Origin: Pedosphaera sp. | GTDB lineage: Bacteria > Verrucomicrobiota > Verrucomicrobiia > Limisphaerales > UBA9464 | Assembly: GCA_009695205.1 (NCBI GenBank) | Contig: SIBK01000044.1 | Location: forward strand, 1-39,296 | Length of the DNA stretch: 39,296 bases | Direction of reading: 5' to 3' | In this document: one piece after another, positions 9,808 to 17,905 of the stretch | Numbering within the stretch: the stretch's first letter is position 1 | Layout of the letters: the number at the start of each line of letters is the position of its first letter | Made by a program: the position numbers and the translations under genes | Notes under the pieces: generated by a model | The model's input: the letters and a program-made list of their open reading frames with translations, nothing else | Told to the model about the DNA's origin: nothing | Databases searched by the model: none

Positions 9808-9910
9808 GCGGTGCATAGCGCAGACATTTCAGTTATATTCCAAAGAAGCAATCGAAGAGGCACGTGCCCAAACCGCTCCGCGCAGCACGTTCCACTTTTT
9901 CCGACTTTCC

Positions 9911-10944
9911 TCACGGTGTCAACTTACGGGCGCGGAAGAACTCTTTCTCACCGGGACGAGCCAGAAAGAACCATCGTATGTATTCATTATTGCCCGTAAA
10001 TGGGACACCGGCATCGGACCAATTCACAAAGTCGGGGGAACGTTCGAGCTGATACCTTTGATCACTCTTCGCAAACAGTTCCACTTCAACGGTGGTATAA
10101 ATATGCAAGAAACTATCCGGATCACCAGGTTGGTAGAGGTTCAGGTCGATGTTGCCCGTGCGTGGTGAGTATTCCGGATTACCCTGGACCCGAATATGGT
10201 AACGTCGATGGGCTTCTGCATTGAACTTCACGTGTGAGGTCCACAGGCCGTTGAATCTCATGTTGCTGGTGATCGGGATTTGCGCTGTCTCAGACGGCCC
10301 TGTGGAGATACTCGGGAATGTGGAGAACTCGCTGTTGAGCGTGTCCATGTTCACCGGACCGCCCATCGGCGCGGTCCAACTCCACCAGACGCTGCCGGAA
10401 CTGTTGTTGTTATTGACGATCCCATGTGCCTGGAAACCGGTCAGTTCATGGGCCGCTTCGAAGGCAGCGGTTCCAACCACTGTTGGCAAGTTTGAGTTCG
10501 GTTTAAAATGCAGATTCAACGCGACGGGCCACGGGATTGGATACTGAACGGCACCGCGAGCTGGATCTGATACACCGTTCCAACAACGACTTGATTGCTG
10601 ACGATTGAAAGGGATTGTCCCTCGGCATTATACGTGGCCATCCGTACTAGCAAGAGGTTGTCAATGCTGCTCCCGACGTAGACACGGACCGAGGTGTAGG
10701 CTTCGCTACCGAGGTTGTCGATTGTTACGACACCATTGGTGGGTGCTGTCCACGTCCACCAGAGTTCTCCTCGATCCGTGGTTCCGGATCCGGTCGTATG
10801 CAATCCAGTCAAGAACTGTTTTTCGCTGAACTTGGCTCCGCCCTGTACCGGGGTAGCGTTGAGTGGGTGGCTCTGTTGTCCACGCACAGCTGCAAGCGCA
10901 CCTGTAAGGAAATACATATGAACCAATGTTTTGAATTGTTTCAT
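9911..10944 (-). pseudogene. frameshifted secreted surface protein with two beta-sandwich repeats
   Basis: The ATG at 10944 opens a signal peptide (MKQFKTLVHMYFLTGALAAVRG). Two related domains of about 120-130 residues follow, each built around a WW(T/S)WTAP motif (GELWWTWTAPTNGVVTIDN; SVWWSWTAPMGG) and beginning with a helix-like FxxxxxLTG segment. This domain is abundant in exported proteins of Verrucomicrobiota and resembles prepeptidase-C-terminal-type sandwiches. The last ~50 residues are a separate module (YQLERSPDFVNWSD to FFRARKL). The gene is split at about 10551: the first frame ends at GPSR near 10516, whereas the other frame resumes with AVQYPIPWPVALNL. The text CTCGCGGTGCC would read L-D-G-A if one A were restored, so a single-base deletion explains it. 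Without the deletion the protein would be about 345 residues. Confidence 0.75.
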
Positions 10945-11238
10945 AATTGTTGATGAATGGTATTTATTGTTCCTTCAAGCCTCCGTGACCCGCTTTCATG
11001 CCGGTGCCATCCGAGGCTCTCTCCTCCTTCTATTGAGAATCTGGGAATTTGTTACACGTGCCCAGTTCAACGTCAGACGATCCCGCGATCGTGGTACTTG
11101 ACGGAGCCGCCTGTTTGAGGGGCCTGAACCTGCAAAGCCTCGCGTTTGCAGCAGGACAAAGCCGCTGATTCGCCGGAGCGGAATCCATCAGATTCCACGA
11201 ACCGGATAAACCAAATCACGGAGCCGGGATGTTCGAGA

Positions 11239-11844
11239 CTAGGCAGCCAAGACCTGGAGAAGGTAGCGAAGAGCCCCTTCACTCATGCCCAGGGTCTTTG
11301 AAAGTTCCGCGTAATTTGAAAGAGTTCTGTCTCCAGCAAGAAAATCCTGCATTTTCTCGAAGTCATCTCCTTTGCCAAGTGCCCGCATCTCCTGTTCGAG
11401 ACGATGCCAAACTCGCTCGAGGAGCGATACAGCCCAGCGTCGTTCAAAGATTTTGTCCGCGCTGGATTCTTCCGCGGGTTCGAGGCGGTAACGGCTCTCC
11501 GCGTCGCCGGCATCAATGAAAACGTGTTGGATGCCACCCCCCCGCTTTATTGCGTTGGCTCTTATGTGTTCTTGTCCAGTAAAGTGAATAAAGGATCTCA
11601 GAAGGTAGGATCGAAACTTGCCGGCGTTCCGGTCAGCGCGTGCGATGAGCTTCGTTTCGAGGAGGTGGGCAAAGAAACCTTGGGTCAAGTCTTTGGCCGC
11701 TTCAACATCGTTTCTGCGTCGTCGAGCGAAAGCGTACAAAGGATACCAGTAAAGCTTGCAGAGTTTATCGTGGGCAGCGTCTGCATCTGCGCCGCCGTCC
11801 GCTCCAGCCAAACGCACCACACTCCATAGTGTCGTTGCAAGCAC
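11239..11844 (-). CDS. ECF-type sigma factor, C-terminally truncated in region 4
   Basis: The 201-residue product matches the ECF sigma factors that accompany Ser/Thr kinases in Verrucomicrobiota. Region 2 is clear (TTLWSVVRLAG, LYWYPLYAFARRR, DLTQGFFAHLLE, KFRSYLLRSFIHF). Region 4 begins (NYAELSKTLGMSEGALR) but stops at LLQVLAA, just where the recognition helix and its VHRLR-type tail should follow, about 20-40 residues short. No other frame restores the missing part, so the 3' end was probably replaced. The GTG at 11844 is the annotated start, but the same frame continues upstream with family-like residues (TPLDEIQDAEPGSPV) back to an ATT, as if an ATG had been lost. The gene lies upstream of the decayed surface protein and kinase on the same strand. 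It may well be non-functional; it keeps the core-binding part but not all of the -35-recognition part. Confidence 0.75.
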   Translation of the reverse strand: MLATTLWSVVRLAGADGGADADAAHDKLCKLYWYPLYAFARRRRNDVEAAKDLTQGFFAHLLETKLIARADRNAGKFRSYLLRSFIHFTGQEHIRANAIKRGGGIQHVFIDAGDAESRYRLEPAEESSADKIFERRWAVSLLERVWHRLEQEMRALGKGDDFEKMQDFLAGDRTLSNYAELSKTLGMSEGALRYLLQVLAA

Positions 11845-12079
11845 GGGAGATCCCGGCTCGGCATCCTGGATTTCATCGAGTGGAGTAATTCAGGGTTCAG
11901 AATGTCTCTTTAAGAGGTCGATTGGCAAGGTTAACGACTGCGACAGATGAGCGATGGAGTGGTTCTGGGTTCGAAGGACTTCGTGAAAGCTTAGTTGGAG
12001 GCCGTGGAAAAGAGCACGAGAGAATCATTTTCGATGGGGATCGACCCGGGAACCACTTGCACTTTACTTGCACATCTTC

Positions 12080-12172
12080 GCCTTCGCATTCGGCGTCGAG
12101 CCACACCGCTCGTTTCGCAGCGGGCTTGCTCAGGGCAAACCGGAACACCGGTTCTTCGCGAAATGGATTCAT
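12080..12172 (-). pseudogene. N-terminal scrap of another Ser/Thr kinase of the WD40/TPR type
   Basis: From ATG at 12172 about 31 residues read MNPFREEPVFRFALSKPAAK followed by RAVWLDAECEGE. This resembles the conserved head of verrucomicrobial and planctomycetal kinases (a helix with A-x-x-K/RA-x-x-LD-x-x-C-x-GD), which is normally followed by a second helix and the kinase domain. Similarity stops at about 12080 and no kinase motif follows in any frame. The rest of 11845-12241 holds nothing else that can be supported. Confidence 0.4.
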
Positions 12173-12241
12173 GGTTGGAAATTGAGGCGGTTTGAATACC
12201 TGCCATTGTCGACTCTGGGCTGAGGTGATATTTTCCAAATC

Positions 12242-12511
12242 ATGAGCGATCTGGAGAAATTGCTGACGAAGGCCGTCCTCGTGGCCCGCCAGTTTGGGGC
12301 CAAACGGCTGCTCCTCTTTGGCAGCGGCTTGGAAAACCCAGCGGCGGCGCGGGACCTGGACCTGGCCTGCGCGGGCGTTCCTGGCTGGAAGCTCTTCGAG
12401 TTGGCGTCTGCACTGGAGGAAACTCTGGGTGTCCCGCTCGACTTGGTGCCGCTCGACCCACCGACGCCTTTCACGCGGCTCATCGAAAAGCGGGCCCGCG
12501 TGCTCTTGTGA
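12242..12511 (+). CDS. minimal nucleotidyltransferase, MntA-like antitoxin
   Basis: This 89-residue protein is a minimal nucleotidyltransferase (MNT) domain. The GS-x9-D-x-D signature is present as GSGLENPAAARDLDLA, with Gly27-Ser28 and Asp38/Asp40; a third acid may be Asp67 in VPLDLVPLD. In MNT-HEPN modules this partner is the antitoxin; characterised MntA proteins inactivate the HEPN RNase by adding AMP to a tyrosine. The stop overlaps the start of the HEPN gene by four bases (GTGA), so the two are translationally coupled, as expected for a toxin-antitoxin pair. The frame is intact, in contrast to the broken genes just upstream. No promoter was identified. Confidence 0.82.
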   Translation: MSDLEKLLTKAVLVARQFGAKRLLLFGSGLENPAAARDLDLACAGVPGWKLFELASALEETLGVPLDLVPLDPPTPFTRLIEKRARVLL

Positions 12512-12966
12512 CGGCCGAGGAACTGAAAGCCGAGATCGCGATCGAGTTCGACGCGTTGCAACAAGTCGTCCATGAACTCGAATCTCTGCGGCGGGATGTG
12601 GCGGGTCGTGAGCCGACGGTGCGCGAGAAAACGGCGGCGGCGGCCTTCCTCGCGCAGTTCTACTCGGGCATCGAAAATATTCTGAAACGGCTGAGCCGGT
12701 TTCATGGCGTCGAACTGCCCGCGGGCGAGAACTGGCACTTGGACTTGTTCAAACGGTTCTGCCCGCCCGCGCAACCGCCGCTGCCCATGTTGTTTGATGA
12801 GGCGCTGGCCCGCCAACTTGGTGCCTTCCGCCGGTTTCGGCACGTCGTCCATCACGGCTATGGATTTCAAATCGAGTGGGACCGGATGCAGGCAGGACTG
12901 GAACAGGTGAGTGCGATCCTCGCGATGTTCCGTGAACTTGTGGCGGCTCACGTAAAGATGCCCTGA
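12508..12966 (+). CDS. HEPN-domain RNase toxin, HepT-like
   Basis: This 152-residue, mostly helical protein is the HEPN partner of the preceding MNT gene. The catalytic R-x4-H motif of HEPN RNases is Arg111-His116 in FRRFRHVVHHGYGF; the form FRHxxxHxYGF is typical of the subfamily encoded next to short MNT genes. The tyrosine of HGYGF is the residue that partner nucleotidyltransferases modify in related systems. The start is the GTG at 12508, sharing four bases with the MNT stop. The role is expected to be ribonucleolytic growth arrest kept silent by the MNT protein; this follows from family knowledge and is not shown here. The length is within the usual range of 110-160. Confidence 0.8.
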   Translation: MTAEELKAEIAIEFDALQQVVHELESLRRDVAGREPTVREKTAAAAFLAQFYSGIENILKRLSRFHGVELPAGENWHLDLFKRFCPPAQPPLPMLFDEALARQLGAFRRFRHVVHHGYGFQIEWDRMQAGLEQVSAILAMFRELVAAHVKMP

Positions 12967-13275
12967 CTCACCATGTATGGGTTGCCGAGGATGGGCCGAG
13001 TCTGTGTCGAATGTTCAATCAGGCCAGAATAAATTTCGGGTGCACAAATCCCTGGACGGAGCCACGCAGGAGGAAAAGGGAGGAGGTGCGCCTGCCGAAC
13101 CGCTCAAGCTCGATCCGTACGCTTGGCAAGCCTACTGCCACGGTATATTCGAGTTGCCAATCGCTGCTTGAATACTAATTTGCCACCCGCACCCACAACT
13201 GTCCGGAATCAAAGTCTTAGAACGTATTCAGTTTCAACAGGTTTTGAGCCGTTCGAGTTATCGGACACTACGCGG
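12967..13275. other. 309-base gap with one unassigned 64-codon frame
   Basis: Between the HEPN gene and the convergent BNR gene there is one small plus-strand frame (12977-13171) ending LDPYAWQAYCHGIFELPIAA. Its last 20 residues look protein-like and are reminiscent of transposase C-termini, but the family could not be named and there is no ribosome-binding site. It may be the tail of a lost gene. No terminator hairpin or other signal was seen in the remainder. Confidence 0.3.
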
Positions 13276-15483
13276 TCACGGAACGGTCACCGATCGGAAC
13301 CACTGCTCTGCCTCGGCGTTCGGTGTCGGATCAAAGAAAAGCAGAATACCGTCCGGATCGGTGATTTCGAACTCAGGCCCGTCGGTCCATGAATCCACAA
13401 CGGCTCCGCGGTCGAGCCGGAAACGCTGATCCTGAGAACCAATGAACTGAAACAAGTTTTCGGAGGGATTCCTCGGATAGTTCAGGAAACGGACCGCCTG
13501 CGGCCAATCCCCGGATTGAGCTCTCAGTACAATTCCTTCAACGCCCGCAACGACGAGCTGCCCACTGTGGGTCGCGGCGGCGTATAGGGACTTCCCAGTC
13601 GGGATCTCCAACGCCGACCACGTCACACCCGAGTCGAAACTCGCCAGCACAATCCCCTGCACTCCGACGGCGTAGAGCGTGTTATTTACGCGAACGACAT
13701 CATTGAGCCAGAGGGGGGTTCCGCTGACTCGGGCAGTCCAGATGGCAGCGTCCGTGCTGGTCAGGATTCTCCCGCCTTGCCCCACGGCCACCAGTTGATC
13801 TCCGACCCATCGAATTCGATAGATCCATTCTATTCCACTTGGGGAACGATCCACCCACTTCACGCCGTCCGTGCTTGTAACGACAACACCTCCGTCGCCG
13901 ACCGCAACAAATCCCCCTGGAAAGGCGACAACGGAACTTAGAAAGGTCCGTCGGGGAGTATTTCGGATCGTCCATTGGTTCGTGCCGGTGGGACTTGTGA
14001 GGATCGTTCCCCCGGCACCCGTGATCACAAAAAGGCCAGTTGTCGCGCAAACGCCCTGATAATTGGTGAGCACTGGGAGCGTAGGCGCCTTGTTCCAGTC
14101 CAGGCCGAACGTATTCACCAAGTTTGTGACAACCACCGGGACGAAGTTCGTGGGTTGACCGGGACCTGGCGAGACGGGAACAAGATTGGTCCTCACGACG
14201 GGTTGATAGCCCACGGTGGAATAGGCGAGATTGCCTCCGCTTCCGACGGCCACCAGGAGGGAGTCGTGACCGCCAACACCGAGAAACACGGGCGGCGAAC
14301 CCAAATAATCGGGTGCTGCGGCGGACTGCCAGGTCCGGCCGTCGTCGCTTTCCAGCAGCGTCGCACCTTCGCCAACGGCGGAATAGAAGGTATTGGTCGT
14401 TGCATTGGTGGTGAACTGGATGGATCCCTGGACGAAGATGGGGGTGATGTTCGTACCGAAGGCGCTGCGAGCCGCCAGGTCAAAAAGCCAGGGCCGCTCT
14501 TCGGGAAAATCCGAGACCCAGTTGAACCCGAATCCGCTGCGGCAGCCGCGATACAAGGCACCGGTCCGGCCGCCCAAAATCATCTCGGTCCCTTTCCAGA
14601 GCAGCGCGAGGTACGGGATGCCGAATGCAGGACGCGCGGTTCGGTTGGTGTTCAATTCGTCGTTCCAAACGGGAGGGAAATACAACCGAAGAGCGTTGTC
14701 GCCCGCGATCAGCATGCCTTGGGGAGCGTTGTCGATCGCCGCGGCGTTCAGGTGGTTGGTCGTTCCTGTTTTCGAATCGCGCCAGGCGCTTCCTGCCGGA
14801 TCGCTCAGCAGTGCCCGGCCGTTCTCGCCTACTGCGAGAAAGCCCGTGTCGACCCAGGTGACACGGTTCAAGTGGTTGGTTACAGAAGTTGTTCGACGGA
14901 TCCAATTCGTGCCATCCGGACTGGTGGCAGCAAACCCGAATTCGCCGACGGCACAAAAAAGTCCCCTCCCCCAGGTCACGCTCCGAAGCCAATTCGTGAT
15001 ACCCGCGGGTTGCCGGGTCCAGGATTGTCCGTTGGGCGTTGTGTACACGGCCCCATGATCCCCCACCGCCACGGCGAGCCCATTGATGCTGACAATGCCT
15101 TCGAGCCAGTCGCGGGTGCCTAGGCTTCCGTGATTCAAAGAATCGGGGGTGTCGGCCCAGATGACCACTCCGGCCTCGCCGACTACGACGAGGCGATTGC
15201 CCAAGTACGTGACTGCCCGAAGAGCGAGGGGTGTGCCAGTTTCGCGGGCATGCCAGGTTGCCAGATCCCCGCTGGTGAACAATTGACCGTGGTCCGCCAC
15301 GGCAACGTACACACCGTTGGATCGCCAAGTGAGATCGGCAATATTGTTGCCAAAGGGACGTGGATTCGACCAGTGCCAGCGCAGACTCGCTGCCACCATC
15401 ATGCCCGAGCCCCACAACACGATGACTCCCATAGCTCCAAACAGCCATCGCCAGACACGGAAGAGCGAGGGCATCAAGTTCAT
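13276..15483 (-). CDS. exported BNR/Ycf48-like beta-propeller protein
   Basis: The 735-residue product begins with a signal peptide or anchor (hydrophobic 10-31, VWRWLFGAMGVIVLWGSG). The body is a long series of about 45-residue blades of the Ycf48/BNR type: LVVVGEAGVVIWA, LAVAVGDHGAVYTTPNGQSW, LFCAVGEFGFAATSPDGTNW, FVAVGDGGVVVTSTDGVKW, LVAVGQGGRILTSTDAAIW, LYAVGVQGIVLASFDSG. Two runs of blades are separated by a Pro/Thr/Asn-rich stretch (about residues 400-450, YQPVVRTNLVPVSPGPGQP). The last ~55 residues form a different module (RFRLDRGAVVDSWTDG to EQWFRSVTVP) that resembles the ends of two other exported proteins in this window. Such proteins are frequent in Verrucomicrobiota, and no substrate or partner can be named. 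The frame is fully intact. The ATG at 15483 places the signal peptide at the very N-terminus. Confidence 0.8.
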   Translation of the reverse strand: MNLMPSLFRVWRWLFGAMGVIVLWGSGMMVAASLRWHWSNPRPFGNNIADLTWRSNGVYVAVADHGQLFTSGDLATWHARETGTPLALRAVTYLGNRLVVVGEAGVVIWADTPDSLNHGSLGTRDWLEGIVSINGLAVAVGDHGAVYTTPNGQSWTRQPAGITNWLRSVTWGRGLFCAVGEFGFAATSPDGTNWIRRTTSVTNHLNRVTWVDTGFLAVGENGRALLSDPAGSAWRDSKTGTTNHLNAAAIDNAPQGMLIAGDNALRLYFPPVWNDELNTNRTARPAFGIPYLALLWKGTEMILGGRTGALYRGCRSGFGFNWVSDFPEERPWLFDLAARSAFGTNITPIFVQGSIQFTTNATTNTFYSAVGEGATLLESDDGRTWQSAAAPDYLGSPPVFLGVGGHDSLLVAVGSGGNLAYSTVGYQPVVRTNLVPVSPGPGQPTNFVPVVVTNLVNTFGLDWNKAPTLPVLTNYQGVCATTGLFVITGAGGTILTSPTGTNQWTIRNTPRRTFLSSVVAFPGGFVAVGDGGVVVTSTDGVKWVDRSPSGIEWIYRIRWVGDQLVAVGQGGRILTSTDAAIWTARVSGTPLWLNDVVRVNNTLYAVGVQGIVLASFDSGVTWSALEIPTGKSLYAAATHSGQLVVAGVEGIVLRAQSGDWPQAVRFLNYPRNPSENLFQFIGSQDQRFRLDRGAVVDSWTDGPEFEITDPDGILLFFDPTPNAEAEQWFRSVTVP

Positions 15484-15538
15484 TGGCGACGAAACCTAGT
15501 GGGTGTCGTGTGCACTTATCAATGATTGGAATCTTGCG

Positions 15539-16117
15539 TCACTGCCCAGGGGTGGGACCGCTCCGAGGACTCGCACTCAATTGTCGCGCTCCGTCGAACA
15601 GGTATTGGATCCCCGAACCCGCTGTCGTGAGCGTCGCCGCTGCGGCCACCCAAAGCCTCCAGCCCGTGTCCAGCTTGAAGAGAATCCAGAGCACGGTCGC
15701 CATCTGGAGAACGGTCGCCACCTTGCCAGCCCACCGCGGACGGATCTCAGCGCGTCCACACGTCATGTAAATGACCAAGGCTCCCGCAAGAAGCAGGAGG
15801 TCACGCGACACGATAATCAAGGTTAGCCACCGTGGGATCTTGTCGAAGTGTGGGTGGTCAAGGCTCAGAAGAACCACGGCGGAAACCAGCAGCAGTTTGT
15901 CGGCGAGTGGGTCCAAAATAGCTCCGAGCTCGCTCTTCTGGTGAAACCTTCGGGCGACAAATCCGTCGACCCCGTCTAACACGGCGGCAAGGCCAAAGGC
16001 AGCCACTGCCAACCACCGGTCCGACTCTAGGCCGGACTCCCTGTACCCGAGTATCTGGTAAACAAAATACGGGATTAAAAGGATCCGTATGATGGTAATC
16101 TTGTTCGCCGTCGTCAT
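15539..16117 (-). CDS. pgsA: CDP-alcohol phosphatidyltransferase, probable phosphatidylglycerophosphate synthase
   Basis: This 192-residue integral membrane protein carries the complete CDP-alcohol phosphatidyltransferase signature DG-x2-AR-x8-G-x3-D-x3-D, as DGFVARRFHQKSELGAILDP continuing to Asp73. Asp48, Asp51, Asp69 and Asp73 are the expected metal ligands. It has about five to six hydrophobic helices and starts MTTANKITIIRILLIP, as PgsA proteins do (ANxLTxxRxxxxP). It would transfer glycerol-3-phosphate to CDP-diacylglycerol, the committed step to phosphatidylglycerol. It begins seven bases after the stop of the coiled-coil protein gene, so the two are cotranscribed. Other CDP-alcohol transferases share the motif, so the exact acceptor is probable rather than proven. 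Confidence 0.85.
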   Translation of the reverse strand: MTTANKITIIRILLIPYFVYQILGYRESGLESDRWLAVAAFGLAAVLDGVDGFVARRFHQKSELGAILDPLADKLLLVSAVVLLSLDHPHFDKIPRWLTLIIVSRDLLLLAGALVIYMTCGRAEIRPRWAGKVATVLQMATVLWILFKLDTGWRLWVAAAATLTTAGSGIQYLFDGARQLSASPRSGPTPGQ

Positions 16118-16124
16118 CGGCAGT

Positions 16125-16706
16125 CTATTTCTTCTCCGACGCGACCTGGGTCAGTTTGTTCAACTGTTCGACAAACCCGTTACGTTCCTTCAGGAGGGTT
16201 TCGTATTCCACGTGAAGTGTGTTGTACTTTTTCCCCAAATCGTTGCGATCCGACGCGATCTTCTTCAGTTGTTCGAGGTTCTCATTCTGCTTTGCGACAG
16301 CCGCATTTTGTTCCTTTATCGCCTGGTTGGCGGTATCCAGCGATTGCTTGTAGGCCTGTGCGTCGCGAGAAGAGCGGTTTGCCAGAAGGGTAACCGTGTT
16401 GAGCTCCTTTTCCAGCCGGCGAACTTCGGCCCGGTTTGTTCGAATCTGAAGCTCCAGGCCCGTTCGGATCTCGTCCACTCGCGAACTATCGCTCCGCAGG
16501 CTCTCAAGGGTGCGCGCATAGTCGTTGGTCATGGACCCAAGGAATTCGATCGTCCGCACCAAGCTGCCATTCTTCTCGTGAACGGCTACCTCGCGTATCC
16601 ACTGCCAGACCACGAGGCAACACATCGCAATTGCCAGGGCGATCAGCAACTCGACCCCGCTGAACCCTGAGTGGCGCACCCGATCACGGCGAGAGGAGGT
16701 GCTCAT
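16125..16706 (-). CDS. membrane-anchored coiled-coil protein of unknown function
   Basis: The 193-residue product has a basic N-terminus (MSTSSRRDRVRH), one membrane helix (about residues 18-38, VELLIALAIAMCCLVVWQW), and then about 150 residues of charged heptad-like sequence rich in Glu, Lys, Leu, Asn and Gln (for example AEVRRLEKELN, NQAIKEQNAAVAKQNENLEQ). The topology is a single-pass anchor with a long coiled coil, probably periplasmic. No family is recognised. It lies seven bases upstream of pgsA and 22 bases downstream of the cytochrome c/LRR gene, all on the minus strand, so it may link envelope processes to lipid synthesis; this is only positional. Confidence 0.7.
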   Translation of the reverse strand: MSTSSRRDRVRHSGFSGVELLIALAIAMCCLVVWQWIREVAVHEKNGSLVRTIEFLGSMTNDYARTLESLRSDSSRVDEIRTGLELQIRTNRAEVRRLEKELNTVTLLANRSSRDAQAYKQSLDTANQAIKEQNAAVAKQNENLEQLKKIASDRNDLGKKYNTLHVEYETLLKERNGFVEQLNKLTQVASEKK

Positions 16707-16728
16707 GAAAAACCGAACCGAAGCGCTC

Positions 16729-16827
16729 CTACTCTTTCTTCTTCTCTTCTTTCTTCTCTTCTTTCTTCTCTTCTTTCTTCTCTTCTTTTTTGTCCTCTTT
16801 CTTCACTTCTTTCTTGTCTTCCGTTTT
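16729..16827 (-). repeat. low-complexity Lys/Glu-coding repeat at the 3' end of the cytochrome gene
   Basis: The last 32 codons are almost only Lys and Glu (KKEEKKEE units). At the DNA level this is an imperfect 12-base purine repeat of the GAAGAAAGAAGA type on the coding strand, with its pyrimidine complement on the plus strand. Such tracts change length easily by slippage. Confidence 0.85.
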
Positions 16828-17814
16828 CACAGCCGGGGAATTCGTACTCGGGGAATTCGTGCTGATCATTGCCAATTGCGCTCCGGTGTTGATATCCACT
16901 CCGGGCAAAGCTTCCTGCAGTTTTTTTACGGCTTCCGGCGTCACTTTCGTCTGCCAGAGATACAGACTTCGAAGATGTTTCTTATCCCGCAGATGATCGA
17001 GCGCTGCATCGGTGACCGATGTCCCATAGAGGTTAAGGTACATGAGGTTCGGCAAATTCTTAACGTGAGCTACTCCGGCATCCGTGACCGAGGTAAGTTC
17101 CAGGCTTAGGACTTGGAGATTCGGCAACGAATCGAGCATAGCCAGGCCTGCATCCGTGACCCGCGTGTTGCCGAGCCGCAATTCCACAAGACTCGGCAAC
17201 TCCTTGATCGGAGCGATTTGTGCATCGGTGATATTCGTGCCCATTAGCCGGAAATTTGCCTCCGTCCACGGAATGTTTTGCGCCAATGGGCGGACGTTTA
17301 CCCCGGCCTTTGCGAGGGTTGCGATTGCTGCGGCCTCGCCGGGACCCGGCTTGAAATCCTTTGGCAGGACGGGTTGGGGCACCTTCGGACGCAACGGAGC
17401 CGTCGAGGCCGCCGCCGCCGGCTCGTTCGCCGTAATGGCGAGATCGTCGGGCCACTTCGCCCCGGCAGCGATCCAGTCCTTAAACAGCTTCACCGCCGCC
17501 TCGCTGAGTCGGTCCCCTTCCGGCGGCATCGTGTCGTCATCCCCCTTCGGAAGCAGAATTCGCCGGACCAGATCGCTTTCGTCCGGTTTGCCCGCAACGA
17601 TGCTGGCCTTGCCGCTTTTGCCTCCCTTGAACGCGGCCGCCTTGGAATCGAGGCGCATCTTGCCTTTCTGCTTTTCCGGCCCATGGCACTTCACACAGTT
17701 GTCGCGAAGGATGGGGAGGATTTCTTTTGCGAAGTCTGGCTCTGCCTTCAGGGCGAGGGGCAGCGCTGTCAGTCCGGCGAGGAACAATCCGAGAGTGTGC
17801 TTCATGTGTTCCAT
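16729..17814 (-). CDS. exported planctomycete-type cytochrome c fused to leucine-rich repeats
   Basis: The 361-residue protein starts with a signal peptide (about 1-24, HTLGLFLAGLTALPLALKA). A short cytochrome c domain follows (about 25-125): the haem-binding motif is CVKCHGPE (about residues 40-44), preceded by FAKEILPILRDNC and followed by DDTMPPEGDRLS, whose Met is the likely second iron ligand. This layout is the PSCyt1-like domain seen in Planctomycetota and Verrucomicrobiota. Residues ~180-310 form four to five leucine-rich repeats of the VTDAGLAxLxxLPNLxxL type. The tail is about 30 residues of Lys/Glu repeats. The gene is divergent from dinG and may head a minus-strand unit with the coiled-coil gene and pgsA. 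It probably acts in the periplasm; the redox partner is unknown. Start choice: MKHTLG (three codons in) is as good as MEHMKH. Confidence 0.85.
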   Translation of the reverse strand: MEHMKHTLGLFLAGLTALPLALKAEPDFAKEILPILRDNCVKCHGPEKQKGKMRLDSKAAAFKGGKSGKASIVAGKPDESDLVRRILLPKGDDDTMPPEGDRLSEAAVKLFKDWIAAGAKWPDDLAITANEPAAAASTAPLRPKVPQPVLPKDFKPGPGEAAAIATLAKAGVNVRPLAQNIPWTEANFRLMGTNITDAQIAPIKELPSLVELRLGNTRVTDAGLAMLDSLPNLQVLSLELTSVTDAGVAHVKNLPNLMYLNLYGTSVTDAALDHLRDKKHLRSLYLWQTKVTPEAVKKLQEALPGVDINTGAQLAMISTNSPSTNSPAVKTEDKKEVKKEDKKEEKKEEKKEEKKEEKKKE

Positions 17815-17905
17815 TCCAGTCCATTTCGGCGATCAACTCCATTCAAAATTGCACTCCGAATGAAAAATTTGGTTCTGAAGGCCGTTCTGGGCCTAGAATG
17901 GCCCG

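Noticed and set aside
16699..17109. Plus-strand frame rich in Leu and Phe over 16699-17109
   Set aside because: It is the antisense of the Lys/Glu-coding tract of the cytochrome gene.
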